NCBI GenBank assembly: GCA_021737975.1
Contig: JAIPCZ010000028.1
Location: 1-33,218 of the forward strand
Length of the DNA stretch: 33,218 nucleotides
Direction: 5' to 3'
Source: Polaromonas sp.
Lineage (GTDB): Bacteria > Pseudomonadota > Gammaproteobacteria > Burkholderiales > Burkholderiaceae_C
Part shown: positions 16,738-24,639 of the stretch, piece by piece
Layout: each line of letters begins with the position of its first letter
Numbering within the stretch: position 1 is the stretch's first letter
Program-made: the position numbers and the translations under genes
The notes under the pieces: model-generated
What the model saw: the letters and a program-made list of their open reading frames with translations, nothing else
Database searches by the model: none
Told to the model about the DNA's origin: nothing

Positions 16738-18057
16738 CTAAAAGAACCAGCGGGCGTAGACCTCGAGGCGCTGGCTGGCGGTTTTTTCATTAAATTCGGT
16801 GTGCGCCCGGCCCGACAGCAGGATCAGGCGGGCGCGAAACTCCCAGTTGGCACAACCGGCGTAGCTGATTTCCGGGGTCATCTGGTAGCTGCGGTCATTG
16901 AGGTTGACCATGGTCGTGAGCGAGGCCGCGCCATAAACCCAGCCAAGGGGCTCGCTGAGGCTGGCTTTGACATAGAGGTAATCGCGCCCCGGATTCGGCC
17001 TGGCGTAGCCCGACTGGGCAACTGCGCGCGCCTTGCCGGCCAGCGCAGCCGGCGCGCCGGGGTCAAGCGCCGTCTCGAGGAATTGGTAGTAGGCGTCGAG
17101 TTCCGGCGCGCTGTAACCCGCGCCGTTGCGGTAGTACTCGGCGATCCAGGTGACCTCGCCCTGCGTCAGGTAACGCAGCCCGAGCAAGTAGGAATCAACA
17201 TCGACACGCTCGCTGCTGGTGACGCCCGAGGCGGTCACGGTGTTGCGAAGCGTGTCACGGGTGCGCGCCCACTCGCCATGCACCTCCAGCGCGGTGCTCA
17301 GGTTGCGTGAAAAGTCCAGGCCAAAACTCTCGGGGCGCGCGCCCTTGCCGCGCCACATCAGGTCGATGTCGGTGTCCCAAGCCAGCAGGTACAAGCGGGC
17401 GGCAGGGTTGAGGTCGCTGGTCTGACCAAAGTCGGCGTTCATGTCGCCGTTGGTGGGCACCAGCAGGCCGGTGATGCTGAGCGCGCTGACGGGGCCGGAA
17501 AAGCTTCGGGTCCACTCGCCCGTGGCCATGACAAAACCTTCGCGTGATGCGGCGGGGTCGTTGGCGTCCCTGGGCCGCTCCACCATCGCCACCGGGCTCC
17601 AGGCGTAGCCCTTGCCCCAGCGTTGCACACGTTTGCCCAGGCCCAGGGTCATGCCGGGGCTGGCACTCCAGCGCAGGCCGCCTTCCATGACGGCCAGTTC
17701 ACGGGTGTCGCTGACCAGCGCGTCGCTGGCGTGGCTGCCCTGCGCCCGCGCGTCGAGCACAAAGTCGCCCAAATTGAGCTTGCCCGCGAGTTCCAGCGTG
17801 GTGGTTCCGCGCAACAGCGCCGCGCGTGCGGCCTGGCCCGGATAGGCCAATTTAAATGCCGGGCTGTCACCGCGCAGCTTGAGCCACTCTTCCTTCTGCT
17901 CCAGGTAGCCGGAGAACTCAAATGTCTTTTTCTCGAACTCGGCGGCATCGAAGCTGAATTCTTCCGCGCCGGACGACGCGCCAAGCATCAACAGCGCCGC
18001 GCCCAGCAGGGTCGGCCAGAGCGCGTGCCCATTGCCCGTGCCGGCACGCCCCCTCAC
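16738..18057 (-). CDS. Outer-membrane beta-barrel protein of ABC operon
   Basis: A 439-aa protein with a signal peptide (about residues 1-31, ending SSGA) and the alternating Tyr, Trp and charged strand pattern of an outer-membrane barrel. Strands are repeated throughout, with the final strand EVYARWFF ending in Phe, the outer-membrane assembly signal. It begins with GTG, overlapping the stop of the LolA-like gene by four bases (GTGA). A KRVQRWGKGYAWSPVAMVER segment near residue 145 is notable. I do not know the substrate. Together with the three upstream genes it gives a path from inner membrane through periplasm to outer membrane. Confidence 0.8.
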   Translation of the reverse strand: MRGRAGTGNGHALWPTLLGAALLMLGASSGAEEFSFDAAEFEKKTFEFSGYLEQKEEWLKLRGDSPAFKLAYPGQAARAALLRGTTTLELAGKLNLGDFVLDARAQGSHASDALVSDTRELAVMEGGLRWSASPGMTLGLGKRVQRWGKGYAWSPVAMVERPRDANDPAASREGFVMATGEWTRSFSGPVSALSITGLLVPTNGDMNADFGQTSDLNPAARLYLLAWDTDIDLMWRGKGARPESFGLDFSRNLSTALEVHGEWARTRDTLRNTVTASGVTSSERVDVDSYLLGLRYLTQGEVTWIAEYYRNGAGYSAPELDAYYQFLETALDPGAPAALAGKARAVAQSGYARPNPGRDYLYVKASLSEPLGWVYGAASLTTMVNLNDRSYQMTPEISYAGCANWEFRARLILLSGRAHTEFNEKTASQRLEVYARWFF

Positions 18058-18788
18058 TTGCGCAACTCCTCCAGCCGCGACATGAAGCCTTGGGTGAAGA
18101 CCTCGTCGGCAAAGTCGCGCTTCTTCAAGCCCGAATACAGCATGACCGACTTGTAGCCCTTGTACAGCGGGCTGTCGGTCTCGATGGTGGCCGGGCGCCT
18201 GATGCCGCCGCCAAAGTCCTTGATGTCCTTGAAGTGCAGGGTTTTGAGCAGCAAGCCGCTGCTGGCATAGGCCTCGATGTCCACCGGCAGCACCAGTTTC
18301 TTGTCCACCGTCATTTTGAGCTTGTCGTAGGCCACCTCGCCGGACTTGGCCTTCAAGTGCAGGGTGTAGAGCTTGTCAGACTCATCCACCGTGGCCACGT
18401 CGTATTCCACCGCGTAGTCGAGCCGCATGATGTCGGCGTTGTTGAACACGCCACCGGTGACCGACTGCAGGCTGGTGATACGCATGGGCTTGCCCACGCT
18501 GGGCAAGTACATCCACATGTTGTCGCCCTGGCGCAGGGTGCTGCGGCCCTTGTCGCTGGCGGGCTGCAGGAACAGACTGGCGGTCTGGTCCTTGCCCTTT
18601 TTTACAGAGTAAAGCACGAACTCTTTTTTGTTGCCGTTGGGCTCGATGTTGATGAGTTTGCGGTAACTTTCATAGGACTCGGGTTCGAGGTTGCGGTCGA
18701 GCTTTTTGAGGATGGCGACACCATCCACCGCAAATACCAGCAGAGGGGCGCAAAGCGCAGAGAAGGTGATCAGTTTGAAGAATTTCAT
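18054..18788 (-). CDS. Periplasmic LolA-like outer-membrane lipoprotein-sorting protein
   Basis: A 244-aa periplasmic protein with a signal peptide (about residues 1-20, ending FAVDG). It matches the 'outer membrane lipoprotein-sorting protein' family with a LolA-like half-barrel fold (MWMYLPSVGKPMRITSLQS, then FNNADIMRLDYAVEYDV, and a late FKDIKDFGGGIRRPATIE strand). Such proteins carry lipid or lipoprotein between membranes. It lies between the FtsX permease gene (28 bases upstream) and the barrel gene (4-base overlap), so it is probably the periplasmic shuttle of this system. It is not LolA itself, which is normally encoded apart from such permeases. Confidence 0.85.
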   Translation of the reverse strand: MKFFKLITFSALCAPLLVFAVDGVAILKKLDRNLEPESYESYRKLINIEPNGNKKEFVLYSVKKGKDQTASLFLQPASDKGRSTLRQGDNMWMYLPSVGKPMRITSLQSVTGGVFNNADIMRLDYAVEYDVATVDESDKLYTLHLKAKSGEVAYDKLKMTVDKKLVLPVDIEAYASSGLLLKTLHFKDIKDFGGGIRRPATIETDSPLYKGYKSVMLYSGLKKRDFADEVFTQGFMSRLEELRK

Positions 18789-18816
18789 GGTATTTGCTCT
18801 TATTTTTGCGAGGGGT

Positions 18817-20061
18817 TCAAACGTGCCTCAGGGCCTGAATCGGGTCCATGCGGGCGGCGCGCCAGGCCGGCTGCAGGCTGGCCAGGCCCGACACCAGCAC
18901 CGCCAGTGCCAGCACACCAAGCACTTCGGAAACTGCCAGAGCCGGGTGCAGCGTGATCTGCTCGCGGCCGAAGTTGAAGACAATGGGCCAGACGTTGAGC
19001 GCCGCCACCACGGCGTAGCTCAGCGCCACGCCCGCCAAGGCACCGGCCAGCCCGAGCAGCAGACCCTCGCTCAAAAAGATCGCCATGAGTTTGCGCGGCT
19101 GGGTGCCAATGGCCGCCAGCGTGCCGATCTCGCGGATGCGCTCATACACGGCCATCAGCATCACGTTCATGACACTCACCAGCACAATCGCGACCAGCAT
19201 GATGCGGATGAAAAAGGTCATCATGTCGATCATCTTGACGATGTTGGCAAACGGCGACAGGTCGGCCCAGGTGTGCAGTTCTGTGGCGGGCTTGTCTTCC
19301 TTGTTGCGGATGGTGTCGAGCGCGGTGTTCAGGCGATTCTGGGTGTCTGACAGGACACTGATGTCTTTCAGCCGCACCGCGACTTCCATGACTTCCTCCT
19401 TGTCCATGCGCAGCAGTTCGCGGGCATCCCTGATGTCGATATAACCGTCACGCCCGCCGGGGCCGGTGATGCCTTCCAGAATGCCGCCCACCACAAAGGT
19501 CTTGCCGTTGACCGAGCCCGAGGCGTTGGTGGCCACGAGCACCACCGAGTCACCAAGCTTGACTTTCATGCCGCGTGCCAGCAGCGCCGGCACCAGCACC
19601 TTGCCGGGCTCGACCAGGGGACCCGTCTTGTCGCCCTCGCTGATGCGCTGGCGCAGCGCCGGCACGGCGGCGTCTTCAGCGGCGGCGTCGACACCGTTCA
19701 GGCGGATGCTGCTGTTCTCGGCAAAGTTGCTGAACATGGCACCGAGCTTGACACGCTTGGAATAGGCCAACACATCAGGCTCGGCCTTGAGGGCGTCCTC
19801 AATCATTTCAACCGCCCGGGGCTGCAGGCTCATGGTCAGCGGCAGGTTGTCCATGGACGCGGTGTAGCCCTTGCGGTGAATTTGCAAGTGACCCAGCATG
19901 CTGTCGGTGATCGAGCCCACCATGGTTTGCTTGAAGGAGCCGGCAGCTGCCACAAACAACAGCAAGGCCACCACACCCAGCGTGATCAGGAGGGCGGTAA
20001 GCAGCGTGCGGCGCTGGTAACGCAGCAAATTGCGAAGCGCCAGTTTCAGGGTCGAGTTCAT
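18817..20061 (-). CDS. FtsX-type ABC transporter permease (LolC/LolE-like)
   Basis: A 414-aa permease with one N-terminal helix (about 20-42), a large periplasmic domain (about 45-270), and three C-terminal helices (about 275-300, 325-350 and 375-400). It resembles LolC/E and MacB cores: LALRNLLRYQRRTLLTALLITLG at the start, VYERIREIGTLAAIGTQPRK after the second helix, and a final ARMDPIQALRHV tail. Its ATG overlaps the ATPase stop by four bases (ATGA). With the ATPase upstream and a LolA-like protein downstream, it likely extracts a lipid or lipid-linked molecule from the inner membrane. Confidence 0.9.
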   Translation of the reverse strand: MNSTLKLALRNLLRYQRRTLLTALLITLGVVALLLFVAAAGSFKQTMVGSITDSMLGHLQIHRKGYTASMDNLPLTMSLQPRAVEMIEDALKAEPDVLAYSKRVKLGAMFSNFAENSSIRLNGVDAAAEDAAVPALRQRISEGDKTGPLVEPGKVLVPALLARGMKVKLGDSVVLVATNASGSVNGKTFVVGGILEGITGPGGRDGYIDIRDARELLRMDKEEVMEVAVRLKDISVLSDTQNRLNTALDTIRNKEDKPATELHTWADLSPFANIVKMIDMMTFFIRIMLVAIVLVSVMNVMLMAVYERIREIGTLAAIGTQPRKLMAIFLSEGLLLGLAGALAGVALSYAVVAALNVWPIVFNFGREQITLHPALAVSEVLGVLALAVLVSGLASLQPAWRAARMDPIQALRHV

Positions 20062-20747
20062 GCTGCGACTCCTTGGGTGAGCAGGCGACCATCTTCAAGC
20101 GTGAAGATTTGTTCGGCTTCCTGCATGATCTTGGGGTCATGGGTGGAAAAGATGAAACTGGTACCAAAGTCATCCCGCATGGCCTTCATCAGGTTCAGCA
20201 CCTTGTACGCAGTGTCATGGTCGAGGTTCGCCGTGGGCTCGTCGGCCAGCACCAGCTTGGGTTGGCCCACCAAGGCGCGCGCCACTGCCACGCGCTGCTT
20301 TTGTCCACCGGACAACTGGTCCGGTCGCTTGTGCGCCTGCTCGCTCATGCCCACGGCGGCGATCATCTTGTTGACCTGCTCGCGACGCTTGGCATCACTC
20401 CAGCCGCGAACCATCAACAGCGGGTACTCGATGTTTTCATAGGCGCTGAGCACCGGAACCAAATTGAAATCCTGGAACACAAAACCCAGGTGTTCACCGC
20501 GAAAGGTGGCGGCGGCGCTGCGCGACAGGCTGCTGATGTCGGTGCCATGCACCATCAGGGTGCCGCCGCTGGGGTGGTCCAGGCAGCCGATCAGGTTGAG
20601 CAGCGTGGACTTGCCGCTGCCCGAGGGGCCGACGAAGGCGGCAAAGGCGCCCTCCCCGATCTCGAAGCTGATACCCCTGAGGGCGGGGACCTCCTGGTCA
20701 CCCATGAAATAATTTTTGGTGATATTTTTCGCCTGTATCAATGCCAT
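20058..20747 (-). CDS. ABC transporter ATP-binding protein (LolD/MacB type)
   Basis: A 229-aa ATPase and the first gene of the four-gene trans-envelope operon. Walker A is GPSGSGKST (40-48), the signature is LSGGQKQR, Walker B is LVLADEPTANLD, and the switch is FSTHDP. The start at 20747 has a GGAG ribosome site 7 bases before the ATG; the longer reading from 20798 has no such site. It is paralogous in class to the ATPase at 918-1652, but that operon has no LolA-like or barrel gene within the window. Confidence 0.92.
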   Translation of the reverse strand: MALIQAKNITKNYFMGDQEVPALRGISFEIGEGAFAAFVGPSGSGKSTLLNLIGCLDHPSGGTLMVHGTDISSLSRSAAATFRGEHLGFVFQDFNLVPVLSAYENIEYPLLMVRGWSDAKRREQVNKMIAAVGMSEQAHKRPDQLSGGQKQRVAVARALVGQPKLVLADEPTANLDHDTAYKVLNLMKAMRDDFGTSFIFSTHDPKIMQEAEQIFTLEDGRLLTQGVAA

Positions 20748-20993
20748 TTTTTTCTCCGGCTCAACCACCCGCCAGGGAGTGATTGCAAGTTCACGCACGT
20801 GACCCTGGGTCTTGCTTCAGCGGGGCACGGGTCGAGTTTTGCCCCGGCCACCATTTGAGCCCGGACGTGTCAACGCGATGTTGACGAAATCGACTTTTTT
20901 GTAAGGCTGAGGTGAAGAAGGATGAACGATCACCTGCGGTGCGCCAGGCATTGACACGGGACCCGGGACACAAGGGTTCGGGCGCCCAAACAA
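20748..20993. other. Gene-free upstream region of the ABC operon
   Basis: About 250 bases without a credible gene. It must hold the promoter of the ABC operon (minus strand) but I find no convincing -35/-10 pair: a TTGACA on the minus strand near 20870 has no matching -10 at 16-18 bases. No operator-like palindrome stands out. Confidence 0.4.
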
Positions 20994-21026
20994 ATTGGCC
21001 CTGCCGGAATTTCCGACAGGGCCAAT
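20994..21026 (-). terminator. Rho-independent terminator of the cytochrome operon
   Basis: Two 14-base arms (20994-21007 and 21013-21026) pair around a 5-base loop. On the minus strand the single irregular pair is a G-U wobble, whereas on the plus strand it is a mismatch, so the minus strand is the functional one. TTTGTTTG follows the stem. It lies 26 bases after the cytochrome stop. Confidence 0.8.
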
Positions 21027-21051
21027 CATTTGGAAGCGCTTTGTTGCGATA

Positions 21052-23061
21052 TCAGACTTGGGTAAAGAACCCGATTCCGACCAGCGTCAGCAGCGTCAGG
21101 CCGCAGGCGATCAGCGTGAAGGCCAGCGCCTTGGCCGCAGTCAGCTTGGCGGGCGACGGTGCATCCACCAGGTATTTCTCCAGCTCACCGCTCTTGAGCA
21201 GGCGCTCGTATTCCAGCGCATGGTCATGCTTGAACTCTTCAAGACTGAAAGTGCCGGTGAACATCACCACCTCCACCGGGAACTTGTCGGGGCGGAAATG
21301 GTTGTTGAAGAAGTGCACGGTGAACAGGAACACCACCGCCAGGAAGGCTTCTTCAGCGTGGAAGATGGCCGCCACGTTGAACACCCAGCCCGGCAGGAAG
21401 GCGCCGAAGAAATTGGGCAGCCACATCATCAGGCCACTGACACCAATGATGGTCACCCCCCAGAACGGAGCCCAGTAGTCAAACTTCTCCCAGTAGGTCC
21501 AGCGGTCAAACTTGGGACGCGGGCCCATGCCGAAGAACCACTTGAACATGGCAAGCATGTCTTTGCCGTCCTGCAGGTTGGGCACCAGTGAATCAGGCCC
21601 GAAGAACTTGAAGGTGCTCCAGTTTTTGGCAATGCGCCAGGTGATGTAGAAAATGTGCCAGAAGAACACACCGGCAAAAATCACGGCGCTGATACGGTGG
21701 ATGATGCCCGCCGTGTGCGGGCCACCCAGGCCTGCCATGAGCGGTACGGCCCAAGGTGACGAGGGATAGAACAGCGGGATACCGGTCAAGGTCAGCACCA
21801 TCAGGCTCAAGGCAAAAGTGATGTGGGCCAGGCGCCAGATGGCACTGAAGCGGCGCACGTGCTTGCCTTTGAATTGCGCTGGAACAGCGTCAAGTTTGAT
21901 GTGCTGCTGCCCGGCTTTTTCCTTGCGCTCCTTGAACTCACGGTAGAACCACAGCAGGGTATGCAGCCAGAAGAAGCCAAAGGTGCCGACCAGCAGCTGC
22001 AGCATGATTTGCCATGCCACCCAGATCTGGGGGTACTTGTCGAAGTCGCCCGCGTGACCGTGGGGCTGGTAGGTTGCAAAACCTGCCGGAGCCAGGGCCA
22101 GCTCTTTCTTGCCGCTGTGGCAGGACTGGCATGTTTTCAGGCGGTTGTTGGCGTGCACCATGGATTTCGGGTCGTCGGCCCTCAAGATCTTGTGGCTGCC
22201 GTGGCAGTCATAACACTTGGCCGTGTAGGCATAACCCAAGGTGCTGATCTGCCCATGGTAGGTGCCCATGTAGGTTTTCAGGTTTTCCTCATGGCAGGTG
22301 CCGCATTGGTCGGTGACCGCCAGTTTGAAAGGGTCGGTGCTGGAACTGGTGATGGCGTGTGTGGAATGGCAGTCGGTGCAAACGGCGGCCTTGACGTTCT
22401 TCTTTTCCAGGACTTCCGTGCCGTGAACCGAGCCGGAATAAGAATCGAGCTGGTCCTCATGGCAACTGCCGCAGCTGGTGGCTATGCCAAGGCGCCATTG
22501 GTCATACTGCGGCGTTTTCTTGGCAGGCACATTGAAGCTGTGCGTGTCATGACAGTTGTCGCAGGACGCATTCGGCAGGGTCTTGTCGTCCGCGTTGGGC
22601 CGGGCATGGAACGAGGCATTGTAAGCGTCGATGTTTTTGACGACCATTTCGAGCTGGGGTTTGGTCTGGGCCGTGCCGGCCTTTTTGGCCTCGTCCCACA
22701 GCTGCTGGTGGCAGCCCGCGCAATCGACTTTGGCGAGCTTGAGCGCCGGGTCTTTGGCATGGGCGTTGGCTTTTTCGGCGTTGTCCTTGATGTCGGCGTG
22801 GCAGGCCACACAGCTCATCTTGGCGTGCACGCTCTGCTCAAATTTGTCAGGCATGACAGCATGCAACGCGCGCGCCTTGCCTTCCGGACCCGCAACTTCG
22901 AGCTTGCCCTTTTTGCCGTCGTGGCAATTCAGGCAGGTCGCGTTGTCGAGCTTGGCAGGCGCGGCCTCAGGCGCCGGGCTGGCCGCCAGCGCCGGCAAGC
23001 TCAGGCAGGCGCCCAGCAACCAGCCCAGTCCGCTTAGAAGAAGTGAGGATTTGAGTCGCAT
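21052..23061 (-). CDS. Nine-heme cytochrome c fused to membrane cytochrome b (CbcL-like architecture)
   Basis: A 669-aa electron-transfer protein. A signal peptide (about 1-27) precedes a periplasmic domain with nine CXXCH heme sites: CLNCH (43-47), CVACH, CAGCH, CDNCH, CGSCH, CTDCH, CGTCH, CYDCH and CQSCH (311-315). A membrane cytochrome b domain follows (about 345-669) with His-bearing helices (RLAHITFALSL, IIHRISAVIFAGVFFWHIFY, IFHAEEAFLAVVFLFTVHFFNNHF), as in b561/HydC/FdnI-type subunits. The same plan, nine c hemes plus a diheme b domain, is described for Geobacter CbcL, which passes quinol electrons outward to Fe(III). A quinol dehydrogenase role here is therefore likely but inferred. 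The monoheme cytochrome gene lies 79 bases upstream. Confidence 0.9.
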   Translation of the reverse strand: MRLKSSLLLSGLGWLLGACLSLPALAASPAPEAAPAKLDNATCLNCHDGKKGKLEVAGPEGKARALHAVMPDKFEQSVHAKMSCVACHADIKDNAEKANAHAKDPALKLAKVDCAGCHQQLWDEAKKAGTAQTKPQLEMVVKNIDAYNASFHARPNADDKTLPNASCDNCHDTHSFNVPAKKTPQYDQWRLGIATSCGSCHEDQLDSYSGSVHGTEVLEKKNVKAAVCTDCHSTHAITSSSTDPFKLAVTDQCGTCHEENLKTYMGTYHGQISTLGYAYTAKCYDCHGSHKILRADDPKSMVHANNRLKTCQSCHSGKKELALAPAGFATYQPHGHAGDFDKYPQIWVAWQIMLQLLVGTFGFFWLHTLLWFYREFKERKEKAGQQHIKLDAVPAQFKGKHVRRFSAIWRLAHITFALSLMVLTLTGIPLFYPSSPWAVPLMAGLGGPHTAGIIHRISAVIFAGVFFWHIFYITWRIAKNWSTFKFFGPDSLVPNLQDGKDMLAMFKWFFGMGPRPKFDRWTYWEKFDYWAPFWGVTIIGVSGLMMWLPNFFGAFLPGWVFNVAAIFHAEEAFLAVVFLFTVHFFNNHFRPDKFPVEVVMFTGTFSLEEFKHDHALEYERLLKSGELEKYLVDAPSPAKLTAAKALAFTLIACGLTLLTLVGIGFFTQV

Positions 23062-23088
23062 GATTCAATACCGTTTAACAAATGAAAA

Positions 23089-23116
23089 TGGCCACGGTCT
23101 TTGAGGACAGTGGCCA
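23089..23116 (-). terminator. Hairpin between the two cytochrome genes (partial terminator)
   Basis: On the minus strand an 11-bp stem with one mismatch (TGGCCACTGTC / GACCGTGGCCA, 6-base loop) is followed by TTTTCATTTG. It stands 25 bases after the monoheme cytochrome stop and before the nine-heme gene. It would lower expression of the larger protein relative to the small one, or separate two transcripts. Confidence 0.65.
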
Positions 23117-23140
23117 CGAGCTTGGTGAAATAAACTTTGA

Positions 23141-23485
23141 TTACTGAGCCAGAATCCAGTCAGCCAGGTTTTTCAGCTCTTTTTGGTCTTTGGTATCGAC
23201 CGCCTTGTGCTTTTCTTCAGTGCCATCGGCCAGCTTGACCATCGGGCTCGTGGTGAAGTTGGCGATGAGCTTGGCCTGGCCGTCAGCTTTGCCCTTGTAT
23301 TTTTCGGCAATCTTCTTCAGCGCCGGACCTTTTTTGGTCTTGTCGACGGCATGGCATTTGGTGCAGTCGTTGGCTTTCATGAGGGCTTTGGCTGCTTCTT
23401 CGTCGGGCGCAGCGTGCGCGGGTGACAGGCAGGCGAAAGCCAGCACAGCAGATGCACTGGCGAGGGCGAGAGCGGATTTGAACAT
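23141..23485 (-). CDS. Class I monoheme c-type cytochrome
   Basis: A 114-aa periplasmic cytochrome c. The signal peptide (about 1-25, ending AHA) is followed by a single heme site CTKCH (41-45). The likely axial Met is in FTTSPMVKLADG, later than the canonical position, and the C-terminal helix is KELKNLADWILAQ, as in small c551/c552-type cytochromes. An AGGAG ribosome site precedes the ATG. Lys-rich throughout (a KKGPALKKIAEKYKGK run), it may dock on acidic partners. It is the first gene after the FNR-box promoter and a good candidate electron acceptor for the nine-heme cytochrome downstream. Confidence 0.92.
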   Translation of the reverse strand: MFKSALALASASAVLAFACLSPAHAAPDEEAAKALMKANDCTKCHAVDKTKKGPALKKIAEKYKGKADGQAKLIANFTTSPMVKLADGTEEKHKAVDTKDQKELKNLADWILAQ

Positions 23486-23559
23486 TGGTTAACTCCTGAA
23501 ATGAAGTGAAATAAACACCACGAAAAAAAGATCTTGACGACAGAGCTTGTATGAGCGGA

Positions 23560-23602
23560 ATTTTAGCCCCCGGTGATTTCGCGACCAATTGACATAGATC
23601 AA
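23560..23602 (-). promoter_or_regulatory. FNR box with class II promoter for the cytochrome operon
   Basis: TTGAC-ATAG-ATCAA (23589-23602) matches the FNR/ANR consensus TTGAT-N4-ATCAA at nine of ten positions. On the minus strand a TAAAAT -10 lies at 23565-23560. The box centre is 33 bases from the -10 centre, as expected for a class II activator at -41.5 from a start near 23554. The cytochrome c ATG is about 69 bases downstream of that start. No competing -35 is evident. Confidence 0.75.
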
Positions 23603-23694
23603 ACGAAGCAGATTCCTGCGCAACGAAGAAGCACTCTATACACTCTGTCTGCCGCTGTCTCGGTCCACAGGACCCTGTTCAGCGAGGGAACACC

Positions 23695-24639
23695 ATGAAC
23701 CACGATCACGATCACGACCACGCCCCGGCGAACTTCAACCGCGCCTTTGCCATTGGCATCGCCCTTAATCTGGCCTTTGTCGGCATCGAGGCGTTTTATG
23801 GCTGGCGCGTGAACTCGCTGGCTTTGCTGGCCGATGCCGGGCACAACCTGAGCGATGTGGCCGGGCTGGTGCTGGCCTGGGGCGGCGCCCTGGCGATCCG
23901 GCTGGTGCCCGACGCACGCCACACCTATGGCTGGAAGCGCGCCACCATTCTGGCCGCCTTCGCCAATGCCCTGCTGTTGCTGGTGGCCATGGGCGGCCTG
24001 GCCTGGGAGGCGATCGGGCGCCTTTGGTCCAACGAGGTGTCATTGCAGGAACAGGGCGTGACCATCATGCTGGTGGCCGGTGTCGGCATTGTCATCAACA
24101 CCGCCACGGCCTTGCTGTTCATGCGCGGGCGCGAGCACGACCTCAATATCCGCGGCGCCTTTCTGCACATGGCAGCCGACGCGCTGGTGTCTGCAGGCGT
24201 GGTCGTGGCCGGTGCCCTGACCTTGTGGCAGGGCTGGACCTGGCTCGACCCGGTGGTGAGCCTGGCCATTGCCGTGGTGATTTTGTGGGGCACGTGGGAT
24301 CTGTTCAAACAGTCGCTGCACATGCTGTTTGACGGTGTGCCCGCCCACATCGACCCGCAGGCGGTGCACGACTGCCTGGCCGCGCTGCCGGGCGTGACCC
24401 AGGTGCACGACTTGCACATCTGGGCCATGGGCACGGCGCACGTGGCGCTAACCGCCCACTTGGTCATGCCCCGGGATCAGGCCGACGACGCCTTTCTGAA
24501 TGCGGCCACCAAACTGATGCACGACCGGTTCGAGATCACCCATGTCACCCTGCAGGTGGTCAAGGTGCCGTTTACGCCGAGTTGCGTTCCCGCGCCAGAC
24601 AAGGACAAGCCGACTCAGGCAAAATCCTGCCCTGTATGA
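23695..24639 (+). CDS. czcD: CDF-family divalent metal efflux protein (CzcD/ZitB type)
   Basis: A 314-aa inner-membrane exporter of Zn(II), Co(II) or Cd(II). The N-terminus is His-rich (MNHDHDHDHA). Six helices follow, with the metal site motifs ALLADAGHNLSD in helix 2 (HxxxD) and LHMAADALVS in helix 5 (HxxxD), then the cytoplasmic domain with VHDLHIWAMG, typical of zinc CDFs. The last 25 residues extend past the domain and end in CPV, with a second Cys upstream. A GAGGGAA ribosome site precedes the ATG. Its stop overlaps the start of the ATP-grasp gene (ATGA), which links it to that pathway. Confidence 0.93.
   Translation: MNHDHDHDHAPANFNRAFAIGIALNLAFVGIEAFYGWRVNSLALLADAGHNLSDVAGLVLAWGGALAIRLVPDARHTYGWKRATILAAFANALLLLVAMGGLAWEAIGRLWSNEVSLQEQGVTIMLVAGVGIVINTATALLFMRGREHDLNIRGAFLHMAADALVSAGVVVAGALTLWQGWTWLDPVVSLAIAVVILWGTWDLFKQSLHMLFDGVPAHIDPQAVHDCLAALPGVTQVHDLHIWAMGTAHVALTAHLVMPRDQADDAFLNAATKLMHDRFEITHVTLQVVKVPFTPSCVPAPDKDKPTQAKSCPV

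Noticed and set aside
21823-23037. Open frame (404 codons) on the plus strand opposite the nine-heme cytochrome
   Set aside because: Antisense to nine CXXCH motifs that cannot be accidental; no motif in the shadow protein.
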